This document shows, in pieces, positions 52,569 to 62,816 of a DNA stretch of 64,000 nt. The translations under genes and the position numbers were made by a program. This DNA comes from Pyropia yezoensis (Eukaryota; Rhodophyta; Bangiophyceae; Bangiales; Bangiaceae), in assembly GCA_009829735.1 (NCBI GenBank), contig CM020618.1:2974882-3038881 (forward strand), in the 5' to 3' direction. The number at the start of each line of letters is the position of its first letter. The stretch's first letter is position 1. A model generated the notes under the pieces. It made no database searches. It saw nothing but the letters and a program-made list of their open reading frames with translations, and was not told where the DNA came from.

Positions 52569-55487
52569 TATGATGCGGGGCGGGGGGGACAAGGGCGGCG
52601 GAGGGGGAATGGCAGAGCGAGGGAAGGAAGGGGGTGTCCGGTGGGGGGGGGAACGACCAAAGGCGACACACAGCCGAGGGCAGGGTGGAGAACGCTGCGT
52701 GACGGCGGTGTACCTTCAGCACTGCACGACGACACAGTCTCTGGCACTCGGCAAAGATGACCAAGTCGGAGCTGCTTCCGGTATTGATTTACGTGATATG
52801 CTCGTGATCCTCCGACTCGCTCCATGACCCATGCCACGGACACGTTGGCGAGCGTGTGTCTGTGGGGGCTGCAGCGGCGGCTTCGATGGTTGTGACCCAC
52901 GGTAGCGGTGGTCGTCGCGGCCGCCCCATCCAACGGGGACCACCCCGCCCCAGCGCTGGCAGGCGGATGCGCGGCGTTAGTGGCAGGTGGGCCCGTCTCC
53001 CGCGCGCTGTCGCGGCTTCTGTTGACTGGCGGGTCGCGCATTACGCCACAGGGGGCTGCTGGCTATCGGCGGGGGGGGGGGGGGAAGTGCATCAGTGCTG
53101 CTGGGAGGAGCGCGGGGGGGTGCTGGGCTGCTGTGGTGAGCTGTCGTGTGCCGCTGCCCCCCCCCGGCTTTGCTATCACTTGGTCCGTCATGGGGGCGGA
53201 CATGGACCAAGTGCGTGATGAAAGACAAAGACGGCATCCACGATGTAGCCGGCCTCGACTTGAAGGTGAAGGAGATGGCGGAGCAGCGGAAGGGGCCTGG
53301 ACTATGTGCATCGGCCGGGTGAGCCCCGTGGCGAGGGCTGCGTCCGCCTCGGCGCCGACGCTGCCCGTGTTGGCCGATTGGTCGGTCGACCCGTCTGACC
53401 AGGCCTAAAGGTCCTTGGCTGAGTGGCCTGCAACCGCGGCTACAGGTGACACGGGCAGCCGCCAAAGCCGGCAGCCGAAACTACACCCCTCCACAAAACC
53501 ACCGCGGGGAGCCGCCCCCCCCCTCTCTCTCCCCAGCCGGCATTGCCGCGGAACGTGGCCCGTGGCCAAGCGGCGGGGCTGCAGCCGTTTTTTTCTCTTG
53601 CCGCCCTCCCAGCCGGCGGCCACCGCGACGGCGTGCGCCAAGACCGTCGCTGGAGGGAAGGCGGCGCTGCCTCGGGCGGAGCGCCGCTGCCGCCACCCCC
53701 GCCGCCGCCGCCGCTGCCACGCGGTCCGTAGCAATGCCCGGTACCAAACCGCACGGGAGAGGGGCGGTTCGCTGTCGCCCCCGCGTGCGCGACACCGCGT
53801 GCCTCGCCCCGTGTGGGACGGGGCTGACCCGCGAGTGCCGCCGCCGCCGCCGAGCGCCGCCGCTCCCCGCCGGGGCGGTCGTCGGGCCGACCGGCTCGAC
53901 GGTGGGGCGGCCGCCCTACATGTAACTGCCGCGCTGGCGCACCTGCCCAGGGCGCCCCTACTTTTTTCCCGCCCCCCGCGTCCAAGTCCCCGGAACCCCC
54001 CGCGTCGGCACGCCGCCCGCGCCGTGCGCAGCGGGGGGGGGCGGTGCCTGCGGGGCGACCGGCACACCCCAACCGCGGGTGCCGGCGATCACCCATGGAC
54101 ACCCACGATGCGTACCCCTCCCCCCCCCCCCCCGACCCCCCCCCCCCGGTCCCCCTCCCCAGCAAGGACAGCACAGACGTTGTCGACCTGTGCCGCTGGC
54201 CAATCGCTCTCTCGATTGGCCTGGGCTGGGCGGGCCTTGAGGTCCAGGCAGGACAGTGTCCCGCTCCTGCAGGAGCGGCAGCTGCCACGCTGGTGTACCT
54301 GTTCATGGAGGCGCACGACATTTTCAACGGCCTGCCGACCAGAGCACTGCGGCCGTCGGCCCGCGGGCATTCATGGTCAGACACGGCACAGGAGGCGAAA
54401 GACCGCAGTGTCGTGTTTGGGCGGATCCCCAGTGGCCACACGCTCCCCCTTCCTTCTTTTTTCAAGGACGACCACCACTGTCCCGCCGCGGTTGCACCCT
54501 TGTCTTGGGTCTGTATCCAATGTGGGCGGTCGCGGTGGTGCCGCAGTTGGCGCGTGGCGCAGCGCCCCCCCGGTAAATTGCAATACGGGCGCAGGGGTGG
54601 AGGTGCCGGGGGAGGAGGGGGGCGCGCGTCGAGCATAGGAACAGGCTCGGGGCTGCCTAGAGAGCGTGGCCACTCGGCGACGGGCGTAGCGGGCGCCGTT
54701 GAGACCCGGGTGACCGGGCACAACCTGCGCTTCAAAAGGCAACGCAAGGCAAAGAAAAAGGCAAAAAAAAGGCACAAAAAAAAACAGACACATCACACAA
54801 AGAAAACGTCAACTGCCGCGCATCCCGCGACGCGAGAGCAGTGGGAGGTGAACGTTGCGCGAATGGGCGGCGGAGGTGGCCCCTCCCGCGAAACGCCGCT
54901 GGCCACCCCCGCCAGCCCCGTGCGCCTGTCCGCCGCCCTCCCCCCCCTCGCCCCTCCCCACCCTGGCCGCGACCCCCGGTGACACGCGGAGCGCCCGTCG
55001 ACTCGCAGCGCAGCCGCTCGCCATTCAAGCGTCTGCCCCGGGGGTAGGTAGGTACCTGTCGCCGTCCCCGCGTTATTTTGTTGTTGCTTTTCTTGCAGTG
55101 CGGCGGTGGCGGTGGCGGTGGCGGCGCCCTGTCGCCTACCCCCCTTCCCCTGACCTTCTGTGGACTTTTTGCCGCGGCGGCGGTCGCGCCGCGCCGCTCG
55201 CCGCTCGCCGCTGCCGAGGCACCCGTCGTGGCACGATCTTCCCCCCTACTACCTGCCACCCCATTGACCCGCTGCTCCGCCCATTTTGAAGTACGCCACC
55301 CCTTCCTTCCCGCTCACGTTCCTGCTCTTGCCTGCCACACCTCACCCTTCTCCGCCCTCTTCTCCGCCACCTCACCCTCTGTCACTGCGCCTCCCACCTC
55401 TCACTGCTAGCTTCCCGCTCCCAATCCACCCTTCCTGTGTTTCCCCCCCCGCCCTCTCCCCCGCCACCCCCCCTCCCACCCGCTACC
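52569..55487. other. 2.9-kb spacer, possible small ORF at 53218-53322
   Basis: A 34-residue frame at 53218-53322 (MKDKDGIHDVAGLDLKVKEM...) has a markedly non-random composition and could be an exon or microprotein, but nothing flanks it convincingly. Around 54150-54400 a plus-strand frame has moderately balanced residues but no motif. Long C-runs occur near 54118-54150, A-rich tracts at 54750-54800, and a ~210-base pyrimidine-rich tract (55270-55487) precedes the next gene. Confidence 0.4.
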
Positions 55488-56037
55488 ATGCCGCCCCTCT
55501 CCTTTGTCAGTGCCGCCGTCGGGGTCGCCCGCCGCGCCTCCCGCGTGGCGGTGCGGCAGCTGCCGCCCGTCGGCTGGGCGGCCGCCTTTCCCACCCCCGG
55601 CGCCGCGGCGGCAACGGCGGCGGTGCCGCTCCGCCGGCGCCACCGCCGCGCCGCCGCCCGCATGGCGGCGTCGGCGGCGGCGGCGGCGGCGCCTACCCCC
55701 CCGCCCCCTGGTCCCGGCGCCGACGTCGGCGGCAAGCGCAACGGCGGCTGGGCTGCCGCCCCCCCCCCCAGTGACGACGACGGCGGCGATGTGGGCGACA
55801 GTGGCACGGGGGCGTTTGTGGTGGAGGCGGAGCGCACCCTCTTTCGCCGCTACCAGACCGTCACGGAGCGGCTGGTGCGGTACCCGTCGGGCCGGCTCGT
55901 ATCGTTCGACATTGTGGGCCACGCGCCGCCCGACGCGGATGCCAACGTGGACGGCGCCGACGCGGCCGCGGCCGCGGTCGTCGCAGTCGCCGCCGCCACG
56001 GGGGACCCCGCCGCTGCGGCGGCGACTGCTGCCACCA

Positions 56038-56070
<33 letters not shown>

Positions 56071-56720
56071 GCGGGGTCGTGGCCAAGGAGGCGGCCGGTC
56101 TGGGCGGCGCCAATGGGAATGTGCAGCGGCAGTCGCCCTCCCGCCCGCCGCCACTTCGCCCCGCGGGCCTCCCCGCCTGCGCTTCGGTCTTTGTCTTCCC
56201 CTTTGACACCGCCACCGCCACCGTCACGTACATCCGCGAATACCAGCCCGGCCCGGCGGCGGTGATGCCGGGCTTCCCCGCCGGCATGTACGAAGCCGCA
56301 AAGCACGCGGACCTTGCGGCTGCGGCGGCGGCAGAGTTGGAGGAGGAGGCCCACCTCCGCGCCCGCCAGCTGGTGCCCCTCCTCCTCGACGGCCAGTCGC
56401 CGGCGCCGGGTGGGGGGGCCGACGACGACGCCGGCGGGTCCCTTCCTTTCGCCCCCACCTCTACACCCCCGCGGGCGGCGGCGGCGGTGGCGGCGGACAA
56501 GTATAGCCGCAACCGCTACTCCCTGTTCCTCGCCCTCGACCCGGTGGTGGTAGCGTCCCCAGCGGCCGCCGATGCGGACGAAGTCATTACGGTGCACCAA
56601 GGGAGCCTGGCCGCCGTGCGCCGCATGATCCTGGGGGGGGAGATGAGCCTGCCGAGCGCGTTTGTCGGGCTCGCCGCCCTCGACTACCTCCGTGCCGCCG
56701 GCTATGACACAGACGCGTGA
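55488..56720 (+). CDS. NUDX14: plastid-type ADP-sugar diphosphatase, Nudix family (NUDX14-like)
   Basis: The 410-residue protein starts at the ATG in GCTACCATGC after a long pyrimidine patch. Residues 1-~65 are Arg/Ala/Ser-rich without acids, like a plastid or mitochondrial transit peptide. From ~238 the text matches plant NUDX14 ADP-sugar diphosphatases closely: VTYIREYQPGPAAVMPGFPA; GMYEAAKHADLAAAAAAELE with ELEEEAHL (Nudix helix, residues ~266-290, with acidic metal ligands kept and the usual Arg and Gly changed as in the plant enzymes); DKYSRNRYSLFLALDPVVV; DADEVITVHQGSLAAVRRMI; GEMSLPSAFVGLAALDYL. The reaction is ADP-glucose or ADP-ribose to AMP plus sugar phosphate. Ala/Thr-rich inserts split the N-terminal half. 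No intron or frame break is seen. Confidence 0.85.
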
Positions 56721-57064
56721 GGGGGGTTGGTGGCGTGCGTGCCATTGTCTTGCCGTGCAAGGCAGCCGCTCCTGTCAAGACTCCCATTTCGGTCCAAAGA
56801 TGCGCACGGCTGGGGCATGTCGTTGCAGGGGTCGACTCAACCATGACTGACTGTTCGATTCAGGAGGTCTGTCCATCGTCCGGGGACGTACTGTACCACT
56901 CCCAGCACGGCTTACTGGGGTGTACTGGCGTGTACTGCACAATATTTCTATACTCAGCTTTACTGCCACAGCGAATCTGGTGCTGCGCGACTCAAATCGA
57001 GGACCGCTTTTTCTCGGCTCCTGCTCGAGCCAGTCAGAACGTGGGCTACAAGCCGCCGGGCTCA
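56721..57064. other. 3' spacer of the Nudix gene
   Basis: It contains a GTACTGTAC motif at 56888-56896, 168 bases after the stop, and falls in GC toward the transposon. Nothing else is recognised. Confidence 0.4.
56888..56896. promoter_or_regulatory. GTACTGTAC motif
   Basis: Fifth exact copy of the 9-mer, again in a spacer; TGTACTGG and TGTACTGC follow within 45 bases. Confidence 0.3.
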
Positions 57065-57882
57065 GAGCATGTCTATCGGTGGAACCCAAAACCCATACTA
57101 TTATGGGTTATAGCTCAGATCATGTCTATCGGTGCACCTATAACCCATAAAAAATAGCTCTGAGCTATCTGCGGGGCCAAATCCGGGCTCGGATAGCGCA
57201 GAGGATAGCTCAGAGCTATCCTCCGAGCTACTATAGCCAAGCCAATCAGATGGTTCCATCCCAGGAATGAGCGGCGGTGGCACAATTTCTGTTCAGAAGT
57301 AAAGAAGAAGTGGCACAAATATGGTCAGAGTGACACTCGCAACTGCAAAGCCCGCCTGTCCCTCCGTCCAACCCATGGCACTACCCGCCGTCTTCGTTGG
57401 AGCTGCGACTCTCGAGTGGCCGCCCCCCCTTCGCATGTCAGCGAGGACCATGGCATCGTCGGCGGACAGCCCGAGTTCCCCCGCCGTGACTGTTCCCATT
57501 CCTGTGCCTGCCTCTAAAGCATACTTCGATAACAGCCTCCTCCTCGTCATCGTCGCTCAACAGGTGCGTAAATAGGTCGTCCATTGGAAAAAAAACGGGG
57601 GGGGGGCGGGGGTAGGGAAGGTCGGAGGGTGAGACGGGTCACGCAATGACAGGCAGGCAGGGATGTCGGCAGCGATTCACGAGCGTGTGCGTTGTCTCGC
57701 CACTCTTCAAACCCTTCAGACTTAGCAAATTAAATAGAATTCCACATCAAGTGGCTCTCATTTCGACATGCAAGTCTGCTGAAGACGCCAGGATGGCTCA
57801 GGACCGATAGACATGCTCGGAGCTATCGCTATAAAAAGTAGCTGAATGGGTATGGGTTTTAGCTCCACCGATAGACATGCTC
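57065..57882 (-). mobile_element. non-autonomous DNA transposon with compound terminal inverted repeats
   Basis: The left end GAGCATGTCTATCGGTGGA (57065) matches in reverse complement the right end (57882 inward), and both are flanked by TCA, a candidate 3-bp target duplication. Each arm contains a second, inner copy of ATGTCTATCGGT and shared blocks such as AAAACCCATAC and a TAGCTCTGAGCTA palindrome, so the termini are compound. Between the arms a minus-strand open stretch starts MDDLFTHLLSDDDEEEAVIE near 57583, followed by GTATGC. Acidic N-termini like this occur in PIF/Harbinger-type nucleases, which also make 3-bp duplications. The remaining coding capacity is too small for a transposase. 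The family assignment is tentative. Confidence 0.6.
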
Positions 57883-58850
57883 TCAGAGTGAGGTGCGGGG
57901 GGGGGTCGAATGACCATGAAGAAATTACCGCCTCACAGGCTGTTTGTCACATGTCGAGCGCTGAAGGAGTCGTACCAGTCGCTCGCTTGTCCCCTCCCCC
58001 CCCCCCAAAAAGCGGGGGACGAGGGCCCTCGCGCGCAGGCCCGGCCCCCCTCGCCGGCCCTCCTTCGTTGTTCATGAAGCGACTGGGGGAGCCATCACCA
58101 CCACGGGGGATCCACCACCACCACAACGTGCCACGTGCCACGTGCCACCTGCCCCGCTCCCTCTCCCGGCCCTGGCGCCGGGCGGACGGCTGGCGCGTCG
58201 CCCGTCAGCACCGGCGGGTGGCAGCCGACCGGTCTCAACGGACAGGCCCAGACCCCGCAGGCCACCTCTCGCAGCCGCAGCTGGCCGATTTCGGTAACGA
58301 TCGCTGGCGCGACCCCCTCCCAGTACACCGCCAGCTTCTATTGAGCTCCTCGCCGTGTCCATCCCCAATCGCCCTCCCTCCCCCTTTGCCCAGCCGTCGC
58401 CCGCCACCCCGCCACCACTCTCTACCCCCTTCCCCCCGCCTGCCGCCTGCCTCGTCTTCCTGCGTCCCCCTCTCTGTTCTCGCACGCCGGTGTCCGCGGT
58501 CGTCTCCCTCTCTGCCCCCTCGCCTGCTGCCTGCCTCGTCTTCCTGCGCCCCCCCCTCCTGTCTCGCACGCCGGTGTCCGCGGTGGTCTACCCCTCCCCC
58601 ACCGCGGTGTCACCGCCGACTGCTCGCACGCACGGGTCTCCCCCAACAGGCGCTGTCACCGGCGAGTCCTGCCTCCCCCACCCATTCGCCTGCCACACCT
58701 TCTAGGGGGGCGGAAGGGGAAGGCATCAAGGGCCCCGCGGGACCTCTGCCGGCTCCCCCCTTCCCCTGCGGACACCCCAGGTAGCATGTCGTGGGCCTCA
58801 CTAGATCGGTCTCGCCCAGACCAGCAGTCCATTGTCTGTGTGCTCACGCC
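57883..58850. other. spacer with an ~84-bp tandem duplication
   Basis: Besides the tandem repeat at 58439-58590 the region is C/T-rich. A 312-residue frame starting at 57846 begins inside the transposon end and has no motif, so I do not call it. Confidence 0.4.
58439..58590. repeat. tandem duplication, period about 83-85 bp
   Basis: CCTGCCGCCTGCCTCGTCTT at 58439 recurs with one change at 58522, and CGCACGCCGGTGTCCGCGGT recurs likewise about 85 bases apart. Two units, mostly C/T. Confidence 0.7.
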
Positions 58851-61595
58851 GAGGCATCTGAGGTCGCAGTAAGGCAGGAGATTCTCAGCTGGGGCGCGAC
58901 ACAGCTCGTAGCCCATAAAATGGACCAGGTGCGCTCTGACGGTCCGGTCCCAGTTCGGCGTGGGCGGTCAGCACAGGCCCGGGAGCTCCCCGGAGGACCT
59001 GTGCGCACCCCTACGTGTCTAAGAAGCCACGGAGAGAGTGCGTGCGTGGGCGTGCCTTCCCCCAGCGAGCTGTGGAGTGCCAAAGGCCCAGAGGTCGTCC
59101 GTCCGCGCCGTCTTCAATGCCCCCTTGTCTTCCGCCACCGTCCCTCTTTCTTTGCGGCGCCGCGGCATCACCCAGGCTCCTGGCGTGGAAGGTCTTCGCC
59201 CATACCGCCCTGCTCCCCCGCCTCCCCTCTCCTGTGGTGCCCCTTCCCGTCCGTACCCCCCCCCCGACCCCCTCCACCCCAAGGCCCACCTGCGCCCCCA
59301 CCCCCGATCCTTGCTACCAGAGGCCACCTTCGGGCCTCTTGTTCGAGAAGTTGGTCAAACTGACTGTCAACCACCTCCCGGAAGGACCGCAACGTACGAC
59401 CAGCAGGCAGGATGCTGCCAGAGGGTGCAGGAACGCCTGGGGCATCGCGCGCAGGCGGCAGCCTTTCGGACACACGCACGGCTGGGTTGGGTGGGAACGG
59501 GCAGAGTGTGCCCGGACACGACCCGTCCCCTTCGCCGTCGTCATCGTCGCGGTCTCACACCATGCTGGGAGAGGCCTCGTCCCGTCTTTTTCGTTGGACC
59601 AGCCTGCGACGGAGGCGCCCGCTGGGGCACCCACCCCCGCGCCTGCCCCTGCGCCTGACCTCGTTAAGGCTCTTTTTTCTGGCCCTGCTCCCACCCCGAC
59701 AGCTGCCCCCGATCGAGCAGCAACCCAGTCGACTATATCTGTGACGCATGTGGATGCGCGCGTGCGTGCAGCGGGGCGTGCTGCAGACCAGCATATGATG
59801 GGAAGCACAGCAGCGGCGCCCAATCCAGCCGGCGATGGACCCGTCGTAGACGACGAACTGGGAGGCGAAGCTGGAGAGCCTGGTACTGATCCAGTCGGTG
59901 ATGGCCCCGTCCTCAGCGCTGGACTGGGCGTAGAAGCTGGTGCTGGTACTGTTGATGGTCCTGGTGGTCGTGCCGTCCCTCCTGCCGATGGCGAGGACGG
60001 CACCACCCCGGCTGGGGAAATGAGCGGCCCCATGCGCAAGCAAATCCGATTCGCTACTGGCCCTGAGCAAGCGTACGTTGCTGTTGACGCGCTGTATGAC
60101 TTGGTCCCTCTTCTTTTTTCCAATGGACGCAGTCATCATGATAATGGCACAGTGTGTGTGAACGCGTGTGTCTGAGAATTCTTCCTGGGCAGGCATGCAT
60201 ACTAACCGACAGATCTCCAGCTCGCTATACTGGCGCCTGCCTATGTTATTCAGGTGACGAGGATCATACATCATGTACTGCTGTCCATGTCTCTCTTGTG
60301 TACCCACAGGCAAACCAAGCTATCTTTTTTTGGCCGGCCCGCAAAGCTCTCGGTGTCGCACACTCCCCCAGCACCCCTTTCCCTCGAGGGCCAGATGAAG
60401 GAAGGCTTGAGGGTCTGGCAGCAGCCGGAAAGGCCCATGGTGGTGGTGGAGACCTTGGAGGCTCATCCGCCTCCCCATCACCGCGCCGATTCGTTCGGCG
60501 CAAGCGACTGCGCGACCAGATGGTCGCTGCGGCGGTGCTGGAGAGCACCGCCCAGCTGTTATAGCACGTGCATCGTCGGGCTGTCCCCGTCACTCCTCCG
60601 GAAAGGGGCGTACAAGGCTCTCATGGGGCTCTCTGCGTCCATATAGCGGCCCACAACAGCTTCGTGTCTGCCGCCGCCGCCCAAGAGGAGGCAAGCGCTA
60701 TGGCACTGGCGGCTGAGACGCTGGTTGGCCCCGGTCCACCTGCGAAGCACCAGAGGCGCTCGCTGGCACCCCAAAACGCCCAAAACGCGTAGGAAGCGGG
60801 CCAATGCTGTTGATGCACCCGTTACCCCCGCTGATACTGTCGCAGAGGCAGCTGACGACCTACTGGGCCACGACCGATAATTACAAGACGAGGAGGACGA
60901 CGCCTCCGTACTGGCCCCCTCTCCCGCCCCCGCCACTGCCCATGATGATGACGTGTTTATTTTACCGAAAGACACGCCCCCGCCGCCCGTTGGGCGCACG
61001 CGCCCGTCCCAGCTAAGGTCCAACAAGGTGAAAGCCTTCCACAACGTCTTCAAGCCGCCTATAGAGCTCATATGCAGCAGGCTCATGAAGCAGATGCACG
61101 CCGACCTCCTGGCGCCCAGTCGGAACTACCTGGCGTACCTGGCGCGATCGGAGCACTCCGATTATTTGCGGAACGTGGTAGTGTCCGCCACCAGGATGAG
61201 CCCCGCTGACGCACATGAACATTTGAGGGTGCAGTACAATGTACCCCCGGTGTACAGAACTGACAGCCCGACGCCGTTGCGCCTGAAGCAGTGGCTGGGG
61301 AAAACGAAGAGTAACGTGCACTGCAGTCTTCGCTAGTGCATCCTCCGCGCGTGGGCGAAGGCCACCGATTATGACGGTTCCAAGGAGCAGGCGCAGTCGT
61401 TCTTGCACGGCCGCAACTACATGAAAGGTCCTGTGGGGAGGCATGGCATTGTGGCGGCGCTCCTGGCAACCGTCGCCCACGGCTCGGCGGATCTTGAAGA
61501 GTTTACCTTCCCTGACGGGCCAGACGGTGAGGCACTGCTCCGCTTTCTCTTGGCCACGGTGGCGTTCGTTTTCCGTAATGTCCGGTACTGGATAG
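58851..61595 (+). pseudogene. decayed or heavily spliced gene of unknown family, 5' blocks
   Basis: Several plus-strand blocks of balanced, gene-like composition lie in different frames. One, at 59560-60170, is rich in Pro/Ala then acidic Gly (ending near MRKQIRFATGPEQAYVAVDA). Another, at 60380-60560, is basic at its end (SPRRFVRRKRLRDQMVAAAV). A third, at 60949-61336, reads like a folded helical protein (AFHNVFKPPIELICSRLMKQ; LAPSRNYLAYLARSEHSDYL). A fourth is at 61340-61600. I could not place introns that fit the GTACGY pattern seen elsewhere, so decay is as likely as splicing. The order and shared strand with the acidic-repeat ORF at 61596 suggest one former gene, possibly a member of a repeated family. 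No domain is recognised, and I assign no function. Confidence 0.35.
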
Positions 61596-62726
61596 GTGTG
61601 TCGTGGGACTGTTCACTTTTCTGCTCCAGACGTGTACGGTTCCATCTCCGCAATGATAGCACGCTTTGGGCACCGTATACTGACGACGGAGCTCTGCGTT
61701 GCGTGCTTGTATGTCGAGCGGCTGGTGAGGTGGCCACCTGGTTTGGGGATGTGCTTCTGTACTGGCGCTCAGATTCGCATGCCCTTCGAGGCTGACTGCC
61801 TCAACACGACTACTGGAGGAAAGCGGGTCAGCGAGTCGTCACTTCATGGTGGTGTGCTCGTGGCTGGTCGGATCGTGTGGACGTCTGAGCTCACGTACCT
61901 CCATGTAGAGGTGGAAGAGGCCACTGAGCAGTGGGGCCAGATCTTCAAGACCAGCCATGAGGACGATGGCAGGGCGACCATCTCGAAAGCGCCCGCTGCA
62001 GTACGTCAATCGAATCACGCCCTCGGCGCCAATGTGGACGCGTTGACGGAGGACAAGCCCATCACTGCAAAGGAGCTCAACGATCTGAGGGACGCGTTCA
62101 GCAGTTGGGTAGCCGAGCGGAAGGCCGCCATCTCCGCCGATGTCGTTGACTTGGACGTAGAAGAGGCTCCCGACGATGGAGACGAGGCCCCGCCCGCGGA
62201 TGCTGGTGCGGGAGCTAACCCTGATGTCGAAAATGCGCCAGAAGGTAGTAGTGCTGGTATTGGCATTGACACCGACGCCGCGCAAGAGGGTGCTGGTGCT
62301 GGGGCTCTCCGCGACGGTGATGCGGCGGGTGGAGGTGCTAGCCCTGATGTCGAAGATCCGGGAGAGGGTACTGGTGCTGGTGTTGGCACTGACGCCGACG
62401 ACACGCATGAGGGTGTTGGTGCTGGTGCTGTCCGCGACGTTGATGCGGCGGGTGGAGGTGCTGTTGCTGAAACCGGCGATACGCAAGAGGTTGCTGGAGC
62501 TGATGGCAACAGCGACGGTGATGGAGCTAGTGCTGGTGATGGTGAAGATGTAGAGGATGCGCCGGAGCGTACTGGTGCTGACGCTCGCTCCCCGGCAGCA
62601 AGCTGCAGCGGCGAAGGCGAGCGTACGTCGGTCGGGGGTAAAGGGGACGGCCGCGCTGTCCACCCGTCTCCACACGCCAATGGCGTTGGCGGCGGCGGTG
62701 CCCGCCCGCCTCCCGCAGGTGCCTAG
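61596..62726 (+). CDS. acidic 41-residue-repeat ORF, probable 3' part of the same unit
   Basis: This open frame encodes up to 376 residues. The first ~150 have balanced composition (SSLHGGVLVAGRIVWTSELT; VEVEEATEQWGQIFKTSHED; DKPITAKELNDLRDAFSSWV). From 62214 a 123-base (41-residue) unit rich in Asp, Glu, Gly and Ala repeats about 2.5 times (GASPDVEDPGEGTGAGVGTD...). The C-terminus is Gly/Pro-rich. The repeat keeps frame, which favours coding. The start Met at 61596 is probably not the native start, because coding-like sequence precedes it. The function is unknown. The acidic repeat could bind basic partners, but that is only a guess. Confidence 0.4.
   Translation: MCRGTVHFSAPDVYGSISAMIARFGHRILTTELCVACLYVERLVRWPPGLGMCFCTGAQIRMPFEADCLNTTTGGKRVSESSLHGGVLVAGRIVWTSELTYLHVEVEEATEQWGQIFKTSHEDDGRATISKAPAAVRQSNHALGANVDALTEDKPITAKELNDLRDAFSSWVAERKAAISADVVDLDVEEAPDDGDEAPPADAGAGANPDVENAPEGSSAGIGIDTDAAQEGAGAGALRDGDAAGGGASPDVEDPGEGTGAGVGTDADDTHEGVGAGAVRDVDAAGGGAVAETGDTQEVAGADGNSDGDGASAGDGEDVEDAPERTGADARSPAASCSGEGERTSVGGKGDGRAVHPSPHANGVGGGGARPPPAGA
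62214..62470 (+). repeat. 123-bp in-frame coding repeat
   Basis: GCTAACCCTGATGTCGAAAA at 62214 and GCTAGCCCTGATGTCGAAGA at 62337 start successive units that continue into a third partial unit. The period of 123 is divisible by three. Confidence 0.75.
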
Positions 62727-62816
62727 CTTCGGCAGGTTCGTGGTGGAGGGGCCGGCGGCGGCGGCAAGGTCCGCCGGACGGCACCGGGCGGTGGTGCCCG
62801 CACGCCGCCCAGCGGC

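Noticed and set aside
57846-58784. 312-residue plus-strand frame
   Set aside because: It begins inside the transposon terminus, and most of it is Pro/Ser/Arg from a C/T-rich tandem duplication.
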